Assembly (NCBI GenBank): GCA_030655675.1
Contig: JAUSPM010000101.1
Location: 1 to 12,905, forward strand
Source: Methanosarcinaceae archaeon
GTDB taxonomy: Archaea > Halobacteriota > Methanosarcinia > Methanosarcinales > Methanosarcinaceae
Reading direction: 5' to 3'
Length of the DNA: 12,905 nucleotides
The notes beneath the pieces are model-generated. The model was not told the origin of the DNA. It did no database searches and saw only the letters and a list, made by a program, of their open reading frames with translations. The position numbers were made by a program, and so were the translations under genes. Positions 1 through 6,494 of this stretch are shown here, piece after piece. Each line of letters opens with the position of its first letter. Positions within the stretch are counted from its first letter, which is position 1.

Positions 1-2
1 AT

Positions 3-203
3 AAATGGATGGTTAAGAGATATTCCATCTGGATCTATAGCCTGGACCCGGCTGAAATAGGCGATCATATTTCAAAATATTCCCTTTCCCTTATTGAAGA
101 TATCGGATCAGAGGAGGTTCAGGAACGTTATATGAAATTGGTGAACCTTGATCTAAAAGTACTTGAGATTGAGCGATTAGCTCTGGCTGAGGTGAAAAGT
201 TAA
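3..203 (+). CDS. C-terminal part of an unrecognised protein, or small hypothetical protein
   Basis: The frame is open from the left edge of the window to a TAA at 201-203, so this may be the end of a longer gene that begins outside. If it is a complete gene, the first ATG is at 9 and gives 64 residues; no ribosome binding site can be judged because only eight bases precede it. The protein has an aromatic start (RYSIWIYSLDP), then two acidic, probably helical stretches (EDIGSEEVQERYMKL and LDLKVLEIERLALAEVK). There is no membrane segment and no catalytic motif. I do not recognise the family. The helical, charged end fits the last part of a larger cytoplasmic protein. Confidence 0.45.
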   Translation, partial: KWMVKRYSIWIYSLDPAEIGDHISKYSLSLIEDIGSEEVQERYMKLVNLDLKVLEIERLALAEVKS

Positions 204-275
204 TTGTAATATTAGTATCTGAAAACGAGCGGGGGCACGGCGGGAGAGGTGGTGTTGATACAGGGGTGTTTTTAG

Positions 276-309
276 AACGTGATATCGTAGATATAAGGAT
301 CATCACGTT
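276..309. repeat. Inverted repeat, 8-bp arms
   Basis: AACGTGAT at 276-283 is matched by ATCACGTT at 302-309 around an 18-base loop. It lies in the gene-free stretch 204-589. It has no T-run behind it, so it is a weak terminator candidate for the gene ending at 203. It could equally be a chance or protein-binding dyad. Confidence 0.4.
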
Positions 310-327
310 GCAATAGCATCTTCAGGT

Positions 328-415
328 CTCCTAGGTTGTTGACTGCAGGCTAGGAGGATTTATGATCAAAAAATATAAATCCCAAACATTGTTTCTATTA
401 ATTACAACTAATTAG
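328..415 (+). other. Hairpin covering an AGGAGG motif before a 17-codon reading frame
   Basis: CTCCTAG at 328-334 pairs with CTAGGAG at 350-356, and the second arm contains most of an AGGAGG Shine-Dalgarno sequence at 352-357. An ATG follows at 362 and opens a 17-codon frame ending with TAG at 413-415 (MIKKYKSQTLFLLITTN). The arrangement could be a leader peptide with a masked ribosome binding site, or the decayed start of a lost gene. The frame stops just where the palindrome array begins. There is no independent sign that it is translated. Confidence 0.25.
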
Positions 416-556
416 ATTGTTATATATTACAACCATAAGAGGTTGTTATATATTACAATCATAAGAGGTTGTTATATAATTAACAACCATAAGAGGTTGT
501 TATATAATTAACAACCATAGGAGGTTGTTATACAATTAACAACCATTGAAGGTTGT
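415..556. repeat. Tandem array of GGTTGT...ACAACC palindromes (five sites plus a half-site)
   Basis: Five dyads occur in a row: 415-434, 441-460, 467-488, 495-516 and 523-544, followed by a lone half-site GGTTGT at 551-556. The first two are 20-bp sites of the form GRTTGT-N8-ACAAYC. The next three are 22-bp sites with perfect 8-bp arms GGTTGTTA-N6-TAACAACC. A six-base linker (ATAAGA, ATAGGA or ATTGAA) separates them, so starts repeat every 26, 26, 28, 28 and 28 bases. The last half-site ends just upstream of the likely TATA box at 560-568. This looks like a multi-site operator for the downstream gene. There are no unique spacers, so it is not a CRISPR. An iteron or partition-site role cannot be excluded. 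Confidence 0.8.
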
Positions 557-559
557 GCC

Positions 560-568
560 TTAAATATA
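560..568 (+). promoter_or_regulatory. Probable TATA box of the SatD-like gene
   Basis: TTAAATATA lies about 26 bases before the ATG at 590, and no Shine-Dalgarno sequence sits at a normal distance from that ATG. In archaea transcription starts roughly 25 bases after the TATA centre, so the message would begin at or next to the start codon and be leaderless. The palindrome array ends only a few bases upstream. Confidence 0.5.
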
Positions 569-589
569 ATGAGGCATATTATTTGAATT

Positions 590-1252
590 ATGAAAGAAAA
601 GTTCTATGTTTTATTAGGTGATGTCATATCCTCTCGCCGAATAAGTGATCGAGAGAGATTTCAAAATGAATTTGAAGAAGTACTTGAAAAGATAAATACT
701 GTATATGTTGAAGATATATTTGCGAATTTTAAAATTCTTAAAGGAATTGATGAAATTGGTGGTGTATTATCCACCATGTCAAATGTTTATAAAATAATCA
801 ATGAAATATTAGAACAATTACATCCAAATCGAATACGTTTTGTTCTAATCTTCGACTATATAGATATTGGTTTGGAAACTTTTGATATATCAAAAATGGA
901 TGGTCCTGTATTCCATAAGGCATCTGATACTTTGAGCACTCTAAAAAAGTCAAAGTTAATGTTTGAAATGTCTATTAGTGACAAAATGATTGATACTGCA
1001 ATAACTGGACAAATCAATTTAATTTTATTAACAAAGAAAAATTGGTCTTTAAAGCAACATCAGATTGTCAGAGAATATAAAAGAACTAATAATCAAGATG
1101 ATGTAGCAAAAAAACTGGGAATAACTCAACAAGCTGTTTCGAAAACACTTAATAAGATAATGTGGAAAGAAATTTATCTAATAGAAAAAAAACTAAATTA
1201 TATTATAGATGATTATTCACAAAAATTACACGCAAAGGGCGATATAAAATGA
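590..1252 (+). CDS. SatD-like protein with C-terminal helix-turn-helix
   Basis: A 220-residue protein that resembles the SatD family, whose biochemical role is not established (satD is named from a streptococcal secretion and acid-tolerance locus). The N-terminus has the family-like strand and loop LLGDVISSRRISDRERFQ (residues 8-25). Residues 51-60 (KGIDEIGGVL) sit where family members usually have a GDEFQ-like segment, and 103-115 (MDGPVFHKASDTL) match the usual GPAF-type motif. Residues 157-190 form a likely helix-turn-helix (QDDVAKKLGITQQAVSKTL) of the sigma-region-4 or TrpR type, so DNA binding is plausible. There is no signal peptide or membrane segment. The start at 590 follows the TATA box directly, suggesting a leaderless message. 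The next gene overlaps it by four bases, so the two are probably co-translated. The DNA is clearly more AT-rich than hisS or the glm genes, which hints at horizontal acquisition. Family assignment is by motif memory and is moderate. Confidence 0.65.
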   Translation: MKEKFYVLLGDVISSRRISDRERFQNEFEEVLEKINTVYVEDIFANFKILKGIDEIGGVLSTMSNVYKIINEILEQLHPNRIRFVLIFDYIDIGLETFDISKMDGPVFHKASDTLSTLKKSKLMFEMSISDKMIDTAITGQINLILLTKKNWSLKQHQIVREYKRTNNQDDVAKKLGITQQAVSKTLNKIMWKEIYLIEKKLNYIIDDYSQKLHAKGDIK

Positions 1253-1650
1253 TTGAAAATCTTAAAATAATCGAAGTACTCATCATAATAGAAGGATATT
1301 TAGTATTATTAGGTACAAGCGGAATACTGGTAAATTATATTTTGGTGAAAATTTCAAAGGAACCACTTAATAAAAATATTAGTAAGGAAGTGATGGATAC
1401 TGGTTTTGTAGTGGGTAAGTGTGAGAATATATTAATACTTACATTTATGCTTTTAGATGCTTATACAGCACTTGCATTAATATTCGCTGCAAAAACTATA
1501 GTTCGTAGTGAAGATATGCGAAAAAACTCTTTATTTTTTCTCTCCGGTACGATGATTAATGTTACTTATTCTGTTATAGTTGGATTTATTGTAAAAGCAT
1601 TTATAGAGAATATTGATGCAATAATAAAAATTATTGGTATTATGTTGTAG
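1249..1650 (+). CDS. Small membrane protein paired with the SatD-like gene
   Basis: A 133-residue hydrophobic protein with membrane segments at about residues 8-32, 60-83 and 96-118, and a short hydrophobic C-terminal stretch at 122-133. Its ATG (1249-1251) overlaps the stop of the SatD-like gene in an ATGA, which strongly suggests translational coupling. Residues 56-110 keep a pattern I associate with small membrane proteins found beside SatD-family genes, some annotated DUF3307: G-x2-E-x-ILILTFMLL, then Y-x-AL, AAK-x-I-x-R and a later SGT before the last helix. The GKCEN and AAKTIVRSEDMR loops carry the conserved-looking charged residues. Function is unknown; a membrane partner or sensor for the DNA-binding protein is only an inference. 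Like its partner it is AT-rich. No clear terminator follows the stop. Confidence 0.65.
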   Translation: MIENLKIIEVLIIIEGYLVLLGTSGILVNYILVKISKEPLNKNISKEVMDTGFVVGKCENILILTFMLLDAYTALALIFAAKTIVRSEDMRKNSLFFLSGTMINVTYSVIVGFIVKAFIENIDAIIKIIGIML

Positions 1651-1788
1651 ATATAACAAGTATATTATTTGAAAATATAAAACATGTCTGGTTTTTCCAC
1701 AATCCCGGAATTATGTTTACATCCAATTTTCATTTGAATTTTCTGTTTTATACTACTCCTCAAGTATAATTTAGAACTATATCTGACA

Positions 1789-1858
1789 GCCACAGAGCGC
1801 ACAGAGTACACAGAGGGAATGTTGCTACGTTCTCTGTGTCCTCTGTGTGCTCTGTGGC
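1789..1858. repeat. Long hairpin built from CACAGAG nonamers
   Basis: The left arm (1789-1815) and right arm (1832-1858) are complementary at 25 of 27 positions, with one further G-U pair, around a 16-base loop. Each arm is itself three 9-base steps of the form CACAGAGNN. Similar CACAGAG-rich palindromes are, from memory, scattered through intergenic DNA of many prokaryotes including methanogens. No gene or T-run is attached, so this looks like a dispersed palindromic element rather than a terminator. Confidence 0.7.
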
Positions 1859-1891
1859 AAAAAGTTACAAAAAGTAGATATTGTTTAGTAT

Positions 1892-2050
1892 AAATCGATC
1901 GAAGGGAGATTTTTCTCGTAGTATATGTTTTATAAACATATAGTTCGAGTAAATCCGAGCATCAGTGAAGATTTTCTCGTTGTATATAATCTATAAGATT
2001 ATGTAGTCCAAGTAAATGCGAACGAAGTGAGCATTTTCTTGCACATTTTT
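1892..2050. repeat. Direct repeat of about 60 bp with co-varying hairpins
   Basis: Copies begin with AAAT at 1892, 1951 and 2014; the third is cut short. Each starts AAAT-(C/G)CGA and runs through a GAAG-GAG-like segment into ATTTTCTCG or ATTTTCTTG. Copy 1 then has TATATGTTT-TAT-AAACATATA (1922-1942), a perfect 9-bp hairpin flanked by CTCG and CGAG. Copy 2 has a different stem at the same place, ATAATCT-ATA-AGATTAT (1987-2003), extended by outer pairs. The stem changes sequence but keeps pairing, which suggests that structure is what is conserved. The purpose is unknown. Confidence 0.6.
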
Positions 2051-2090
2051 TGCTGACAATTTAGATCATTCAATTTAGTATATATGGAAC

Positions 2091-2103
2091 GTGCCGCCTG
2101 GCG
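2091..2103. repeat. GC-rich palindrome in AT-rich intergenic DNA
   Basis: GCCGCC (2091-2096) and GGCGGC (2098-2103) form a perfect dyad around a single T. It stands out in the AT-rich 1651-2331 stretch. A short T-run (TTGTTTTT) follows about 10 bases later, so a weak terminator is possible, though no gene ends close by. Confidence 0.4.
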
Positions 2104-2253
2104 GCGGTTGCATTGTTTTTAGTTTCAGATAGAACAATCACATTTACGCAGCCATCCAACTACAGATATACAAATACGAAACAATAAAATATATCATTAT
2201 TAAGTAGTATTCAACCAGACAAGTAATCAAATTAAAATTTAAAATTTAAGATT

Positions 2254-2283
2254 AAACTTAAACTTAAACTTAAACTTAAACTT
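2254..2283. repeat. Hexamer microsatellite, AAACTT x5
   Basis: Five exact AAACTT units run from 2254 to 2283, preceded by AAATTTAAAATTTAAG. The tract ends about 50 bases before the hisS start and so lies in its promoter region. Low-complexity AT repeats also sit before uS15 at 6622-6642. Copy number could vary between strains. Confidence 0.75.
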
Positions 2284-2331
2284 AAATTCACATAATCATA
2301 TCATCAATTCACACATCAGGACACAATTCAA

Positions 2332-3561
2332 ATGAAGATCAACAGACCAAGAGGAACAAGGGACTTTTTGCCGGAAGTCACTGCACGCAGGAGACATGTC
2401 GAGGGCAAGATGCGAGAAGTGGTCAAAAACTGGGGATACAGTGAGATCATCACACCAACCTTTGAGCATCTTGACCTGTTCACCCTCAAATCAGGTGAGG
2501 GTGTTATCGGCGAACTGTACAATTTCACAGATAAAGGTGACAGGGAGATGACGCTTCGCCCTGAACTGACAGCACCTGTTATGCGCATGTATGTAAATGA
2601 AATGCAGGCGACCCAAAAACCACTCAAGTTGTTCTATTTTGAGAACTGTTTCAGATATGAGCGTCCACAAAAAGGACGGTTCAGGGAATTCTGGCAGTTT
2701 GGCGTGGAAGTAATTGGCAGCGGGAGGTCGGATGCCGATGCAGAGGTCATCGCGCTTGCTACAAACATGCTTGGTTCAGCCGGAATAAAGGGCGACCTGC
2801 ATGTAGGACATCTTGGTATTATACGCCACATATTAAATGTACTGGAAACCGAGCAGCAGAGCCAGATAATGCGACTTGTTGACAAAAAGGATGACACAGG
2901 ACTGGATGATTATCTGGAACATATCAATGCTCCTGCCGACCTTCGGCGCAATCTTCTTGAACTTATCTGCCTGACCGGAAATGATGCTGTTGAAAAAGCA
3001 CGCGCGGTCATAGGCGACATCCCTGAACTTGACACATTCAAAGAACTGCTCACACTTCTTGATACTTACGGGATCGACTACAATGTGGATTTCGGCATTG
3101 CCAGAGGGCTTGATTACTACACAGGTATGGTCTTTGAGATATATGCCGAAGGACTCGGTGCACAAAATCAGGTATGCGGCGGCGGGTCTTATAATCTGAT
3201 CAAACTGTTTGGGGGCGGAGATGTCCCATCAACAGGATTTGGGATCGGGTTTGACCGCATAATGGAGATATGTGATGTAGAAGCCGATGAAACAAAAAAA
3301 GTTGTTGTCATTTCAACTGATTCCACCCGACTTGATGCGATAAAGGTCGCAAACGAATTAAGACGCGTTGTGCCTGTCCACCTTGATATTATGGATCGGA
3401 ACTTCAAGGCGCAAATGTCCTATGCAAATTACATTGGTGCCGATTACACAGTGATCGTGGGTGAACGCGAACTTGAAGCAGGAAAAGTCACGTTCAAAGA
3501 TATGGAGTCGGGTGAACAATCGCTTTTGAGTGTGGATGAAGTGATCCAGAAACTATCCTGA
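2332..3561 (+). CDS. hisS: Histidyl-tRNA synthetase
   Basis: A 409-residue class II aminoacyl-tRNA synthetase that charges tRNA-His with histidine using ATP in the cytoplasm. The N-terminus RPRGTRDFLP (5-14) is typical of the family. Motif 1 lies near 37-50. Motif 2 is clear at 103-126 (FENCFRYERPQKGRFREFWQFG), with the ATP-binding arginine of FRYERP. The histidine-specific loop is ARGLDYYTG (257-265). Motif 3 is GFGIGFDRI (302-310). The C-terminal 85 or so residues (VVVISTD onward) form the anticodon-binding domain. The length is normal for a single-domain-set archaeal enzyme. The ATG at 2332 is chosen because homologues start just before RPRGTRD; only a weak AGGA precedes it. The gene stands alone: a long repeat-filled gap lies upstream, and a T-run separates it from the pilin-like genes. 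Confidence 0.97.
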   Translation: MKINRPRGTRDFLPEVTARRRHVEGKMREVVKNWGYSEIITPTFEHLDLFTLKSGEGVIGELYNFTDKGDREMTLRPELTAPVMRMYVNEMQATQKPLKLFYFENCFRYERPQKGRFREFWQFGVEVIGSGRSDADAEVIALATNMLGSAGIKGDLHVGHLGIIRHILNVLETEQQSQIMRLVDKKDDTGLDDYLEHINAPADLRRNLLELICLTGNDAVEKARAVIGDIPELDTFKELLTLLDTYGIDYNVDFGIARGLDYYTGMVFEIYAEGLGAQNQVCGGGSYNLIKLFGGGDVPSTGFGIGFDRIMEICDVEADETKKVVVISTDSTRLDAIKVANELRRVVPVHLDIMDRNFKAQMSYANYIGADYTVIVGERELEAGKVTFKDMESGEQSLLSVDEVIQKLS

Positions 3562-3563
3562 CC

Positions 3564-3580
3564 CTTTTAATTTTTTTAAA
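3564..3580 (+). terminator. T-rich terminator after hisS, overlapping a possible promoter
   Basis: Directly after the hisS stop come CTTTTAA and a run of seven T. Archaeal RNA polymerase commonly stops on such T-runs without a hairpin. The same bases (TTTTAAT, about 28 bases before the ATG at 3596) could serve as TATA box for the pilin-like genes, whose first member has no Shine-Dalgarno sequence. Confidence 0.45.
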
Positions 3581-3595
3581 TGTTTACATTTTGCC

Positions 3596-4081
3596 ATGAA
3601 AACATCTCGCATATCACTAATAACTGATGAAACTGCAGCCGATGCGCTCCCTATGAGGTTCACGGTTGCAGCAATACTAATTGCGATCATTGGGCTGTTG
3701 GTAGCATCGTCAGTTCTTGATATGATGTCAACTGCGCGCACACATGAGGCACAGACCGAAATATCGAAGATAGTCTCCAATGCCGAACAAATGTCGGTGC
3801 GCGGGGCTGGCAGTGTGATCACACTTGACATTGACATTCCGAATGATGTCACTGTCGTACTCGGCGCACTGCCGGAAAATAGGGGTGAATGGCCGCGCGA
3901 TGCCGGCAATTATTATATTCATTCCGGCAGCGGACGCAGGGTGTACGAGGCAGATGCAGCGTTTTCCAATCTCGAAGTGGACGATGCGGTTGAACTATCC
4001 CCAGGGCCGCACAGATTGACACTTGAAAGTGTGTACAATTCCGATCACGGCAAATTATTTGTTCTGGTCTATGAGAGATAA
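3596..4081 (+). CDS. Pilin-like membrane-anchored protein 1
   Basis: A 161-residue protein with a short N-terminal tail, then DETA (residues 11-14), a single hydrophobic segment at 22-41 (FTVAAILIAIIGLLVASSVL), and a soluble, probably extracellular domain rich in beta-forming sequence. This is the plan of archaeal type IV pilin-like proteins, whose class III signal is cut just before the hydrophobic stretch; DETA resembles the D-[DE]-R-[AG] processing site of many archaeal pilins. The domain after residue 48 has no recognised fold; the end LTLESVYNSDHGKLFVLVYER is likely strand-rich. It leads a four-gene run with short gaps or overlaps and is probably leaderless. A role as minor pilin or assembly factor is inferred; no ATPase or platform gene is in the window. 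Confidence 0.65.
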   Translation: MKTSRISLITDETAADALPMRFTVAAILIAIIGLLVASSVLDMMSTARTHEAQTEISKIVSNAEQMSVRGAGSVITLDIDIPNDVTVVLGALPENRGEWPRDAGNYYIHSGSGRRVYEADAAFSNLEVDDAVELSPGPHRLTLESVYNSDHGKLFVLVYER

Positions 4082-4102
4082 GATAATAGGAGTTGGTTTA
4101 AG

Positions 4103-4720
4103 TTGAAAATGCCTCAAAAAAGTATATTTTACGACCAGTCCGGCTGGATCGATTTTACCCTTTCCAAAATAGCAATGATAATTGCAAGTGTGATCATAAT
4201 TGCCGCTGTATTTCAATTGGCAGCAGATTTTAAAGACATGGGGCGTGAAAACGAGCTTGGGGTTATCGCACTGGATCTTAAGTCTGCTGTGGACAATGTG
4301 GGAAGTGACACTTTTGATGCAGGTGTTATGCGAACATATTCATTTGACATGGAAAGGTTCAGTTTTGACAATCGCTTTGAAATTAATGCATATATCTCCG
4401 GTGAGTACGTGAGAATGACTGCCACAACAAATGATGGCAGAATCATACATGCTGTCAAACCGCTCACGTTCAGGGTTCTGCCATTCAATGAAAGCACACT
4501 CCGAAGTGAACTTGCAGGAAGATTCGGTCATGACGGCACAATGGATGATCCAATTGCCAGTGACTACACAATGATCGTGGACTTCCTGTCACAAACGAGT
4601 ACAAATGAAGTAATGTTAAATACAAGCATGCCTGTTTACATCCAAAAAACATTCACGTATGTAATACCAATAACTTATCCTGGAGTAAACAAAATTGACT
4701 ATGTCCTTGTTCATCAATGA
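4103..4720 (+). CDS. Pilin-like membrane-anchored protein 2
   Basis: A 205-residue protein beginning with a basic tail, then DQSG (11-14), then WIDFTLSKIA leading into a hydrophobic segment at about 20-39, followed by a long exported domain. The N-terminal plan matches its three neighbours. The exported part has several N-x-S/T sequons (for example NES and NTS) and a strand-rich end near TFTYVIPITYPG. The start is ambiguous: a TTG at 4103 lies 10 bases after AGGAG (4088-4092), whereas the ATG at 4109 is 16 bases away, so TTG is preferred on spacing; the two differ by only two residues. The gap to the preceding gene is 21 bases and the 3' end overlaps the next gene, so it is part of the same operon. 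I do not recognise a finer family. Confidence 0.65.
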   Translation: MKMPQKSIFYDQSGWIDFTLSKIAMIIASVIIIAAVFQLAADFKDMGRENELGVIALDLKSAVDNVGSDTFDAGVMRTYSFDMERFSFDNRFEINAYISGEYVRMTATTNDGRIIHAVKPLTFRVLPFNESTLRSELAGRFGHDGTMDDPIASDYTMIVDFLSQTSTNEVMLNTSMPVYIQKTFTYVIPITYPGVNKIDYVLVHQ

Positions 4721-5198
4721 CGAGCGCGGCTTGCTTGAACCACAGAATGACCTGTTTGCAACTGCACTATTGGTTATCGGGTTTGTGGTATTTGCGGCTA
4801 TCATGTCCAAAACATATCTCACATATGATGAACACTCATTCGCTCTTGAAAACTACGAAGAAGCCGCAAGGATCGCACAGTCTGTTGCCTCTGATGAGTT
4901 ACTTCATACCACGCGCCCCGGCATCATCTCCGCATCAGTGCTTGACCATATCAGTGATCCTGCAAGTGGTGAATCTATGCGTGAGATCTTGTTTTCCAGT
5001 TTTTCAGGTAATTTCGAGTTTTCGGTAGAGGTCATAACCGATGACGGAAAATACCAGTGGACGATCGAGCAAAGACCTATCGACACGGCAAACGGTGATG
5101 TGATAGCAGCATCTGTTCCAGTGGTTATCGAATTGAATCCTGCGGAATCGGTTGCCGGAACTCTTACAGTCAAAATGAAGAAAAGAGGATGGATATGA
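4695..5198 (+). CDS. Pilin-like membrane-anchored protein 3
   Basis: A 167-residue protein with DERG at residues 9-12, the most canonical archaeal class III prepilin-type site of the four (R-G before the cut, then LLEPQ). A hydrophobic segment follows at about 20-37 (LFATALLVIGFVVFAAIM) and then an exported domain of about 130 residues ending in KMKKRGWI. As with the gene before it, a TTG (4695) sits 9 bases after a GGAG (4682-4685), while the alternative ATG at 4701 is 15 bases away; TTG is preferred on spacing. It overlaps the end of gene 2 by about 26 bases and shares an ATGA with gene 4, which points to tight co-translation. Exact function is unknown; a minor pilin-like component is the best inference. 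Confidence 0.65.
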   Translation: MTMSLFINDERGLLEPQNDLFATALLVIGFVVFAAIMSKTYLTYDEHSFALENYEEAARIAQSVASDELLHTTRPGIISASVLDHISDPASGESMREILFSSFSGNFEFSVEVITDDGKYQWTIEQRPIDTANGDVIAASVPVVIELNPAESVAGTLTVKMKKRGWI

Positions 5199-6421
5199 TT
5201 ACAAAGGGATCTGAGCATAATAAGGATTGTTTTGGTGCAAACAACAAAAATATCCTCTTGGACCAGACGGCATTTTCATCCACGATCGATGCAATGTTCT
5301 TCCTTATGATGATATCCATTGCAGCCGTACTGCTGATGCCATCCATCATGGCTGACAACCAGTATGATGCTGCTGGATATACTGCAATACAGGAATTTGA
5401 CACACATCTTTTGGAATCGCTACTTAGCAGCAGTTTAGATGAGTTTGAATATGAGATCGCACCGCTTTCTGTTGTTAATATATCAATACCCTCGAATTCT
5501 ATTACACAGGGTCCGATGAAAACACTTTTTGGAAGGGAACAGAATCACAGGACATTTTCGGATGTTGTGGCAGAGAGTATGGCACTCAATTTGATGATGG
5601 ACAATAATGGTTCCAGAGTGTATCTTAATCCTATCGCAAAAGAACATTCGATTGCTACCACTGCAATGATGCAGTCATATCTTGACGCTAAGATCGGAGG
5701 GCGTTATAACTACCGATTTGAAGCGCACTGGTATCCGGTTTCAGGTTTTTCGCTTGGAAGTGATATCCTTGTAGGGGATACACCTCCAACCGATGCTATA
5801 CGCCAGAGTGCAAAACTTACACTGCCGTTTACCTATGTGTCATCGAAGAATGATATTTTTGAAATGGTGAATGATTCCGTACTTGCAGATGCATTTGGAA
5901 ATTCTTCAAACGAGACGATGCGTGCGATACTGTACGATGGGTTCAATGACAGCATCAATGTGGCTGCAAGAGGGGCAGCAAAGATGATCGTGGATTCGAT
6001 GTTCCCATCAGAGTATTTGCGCTCACTAAACAATACCGGAACAGGCACACAAAGTGACCAGTTAGGGATCATATCCACCCCTGATAATGCTGATATACTT
6101 GATCCTGACTTCTTGATCGCGATATATCTTCTGGACCATACTGCAAATACGGTCGCCGGTCTGGATATTGAAATACCTGTAGACATTATTTTATCCGGAA
6201 TGGTAACAATGGTTGAACAGGAATTTACCGATGCAATACAGGAGAAGATCGCTTTTCAGTTGAAAACAGATATGGCAGATGAGATAAATAGTACTGTAAA
6301 CGGCATCATTGATAGCACTGATTTTGGCAATGCTCAAAATTTGCGTGATGTGCAGATCGAATCGATTTACAGGATAGTTAATCGTGGCGGTGTTGATATT
6401 GAACTGATGCTCTGGCAGTAA
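5195..6421 (+). CDS. Pilin-like membrane-anchored protein 4, large
   Basis: A 408-residue protein, the largest of the set. The start at 5195 is chosen over the ATG at 5189 because it makes an ATGA overlap with the stop of gene 3 and lies six bases after GAGG (5185-5188); 5189 would abut that motif. A 22-residue hydrophilic tail precedes DQTA (23-26) and a hydrophobic segment at about 33-51 (AMFFLMMISIAAVLLMPSIM). The remaining 355 residues appear exported and include N-x-S/T sequons (NIS, NGS, NDS, NSS, NET, NST). The middle and the C-terminal third look mixed helical, with no second clear membrane segment. No catalytic motif is evident. Being last and largest, it could be a tip or scaffold subunit, but that is speculation. 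A hairpin at 6457-6488 may end the operon. Confidence 0.65.
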   Translation: MITKGSEHNKDCFGANNKNILLDQTAFSSTIDAMFFLMMISIAAVLLMPSIMADNQYDAAGYTAIQEFDTHLLESLLSSSLDEFEYEIAPLSVVNISIPSNSITQGPMKTLFGREQNHRTFSDVVAESMALNLMMDNNGSRVYLNPIAKEHSIATTAMMQSYLDAKIGGRYNYRFEAHWYPVSGFSLGSDILVGDTPPTDAIRQSAKLTLPFTYVSSKNDIFEMVNDSVLADAFGNSSNETMRAILYDGFNDSINVAARGAAKMIVDSMFPSEYLRSLNNTGTGTQSDQLGIISTPDNADILDPDFLIAIYLLDHTANTVAGLDIEIPVDIILSGMVTMVEQEFTDAIQEKIAFQLKTDMADEINSTVNGIIDSTDFGNAQNLRDVQIESIYRIVNRGGVDIELMLWQ

Positions 6422-6456
6422 TTATCTGGTCAATCACAACCTATATATTTGATGTT

Positions 6457-6488
6457 GGTCTATTTGAAGCGCTTCGCCGCAATAGACT
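6457..6488 (+). terminator. Hairpin after the pilin-like operon
   Basis: GTCTATT (6458-6464) pairs with AATAGAC (6481-6487), with a G-T pair outside, and the loop contains the self-complementary GAAGCGCTTC (6466-6475). TATTATTTTAAA follows. Position after the last pilin-like gene suggests a transcription end. Confidence 0.4.
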
Positions 6489-6494
6489 ATTATT

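Noticed and set aside
415..556. Possible CRISPR array
   Set aside because: The repeats are 26-28 bases head to tail with only six-base, nearly constant linkers, so there are no spacers, and no cas gene is near.
1651..2331. Hidden gene or tRNA in the long gap before hisS
   Set aside because: I found no long frame and no cloverleaf with a T-arm GTTCRANNC pattern; repeats and hairpins account for most of the structure.
3553..3909. 118-codon minus-strand frame opposite pilin-like gene 1
   Set aside because: The plus-strand frame has a signal-like N-terminus and operon context; the minus frame is Ser/Ala/Ile-rich shadow sequence.
5189..5194. ATG at 5189 as start of pilin-like gene 4
   Set aside because: It directly abuts the GAGG ribosome binding site; the ATG at 5195 has proper spacing and an ATGA overlap with the preceding stop.
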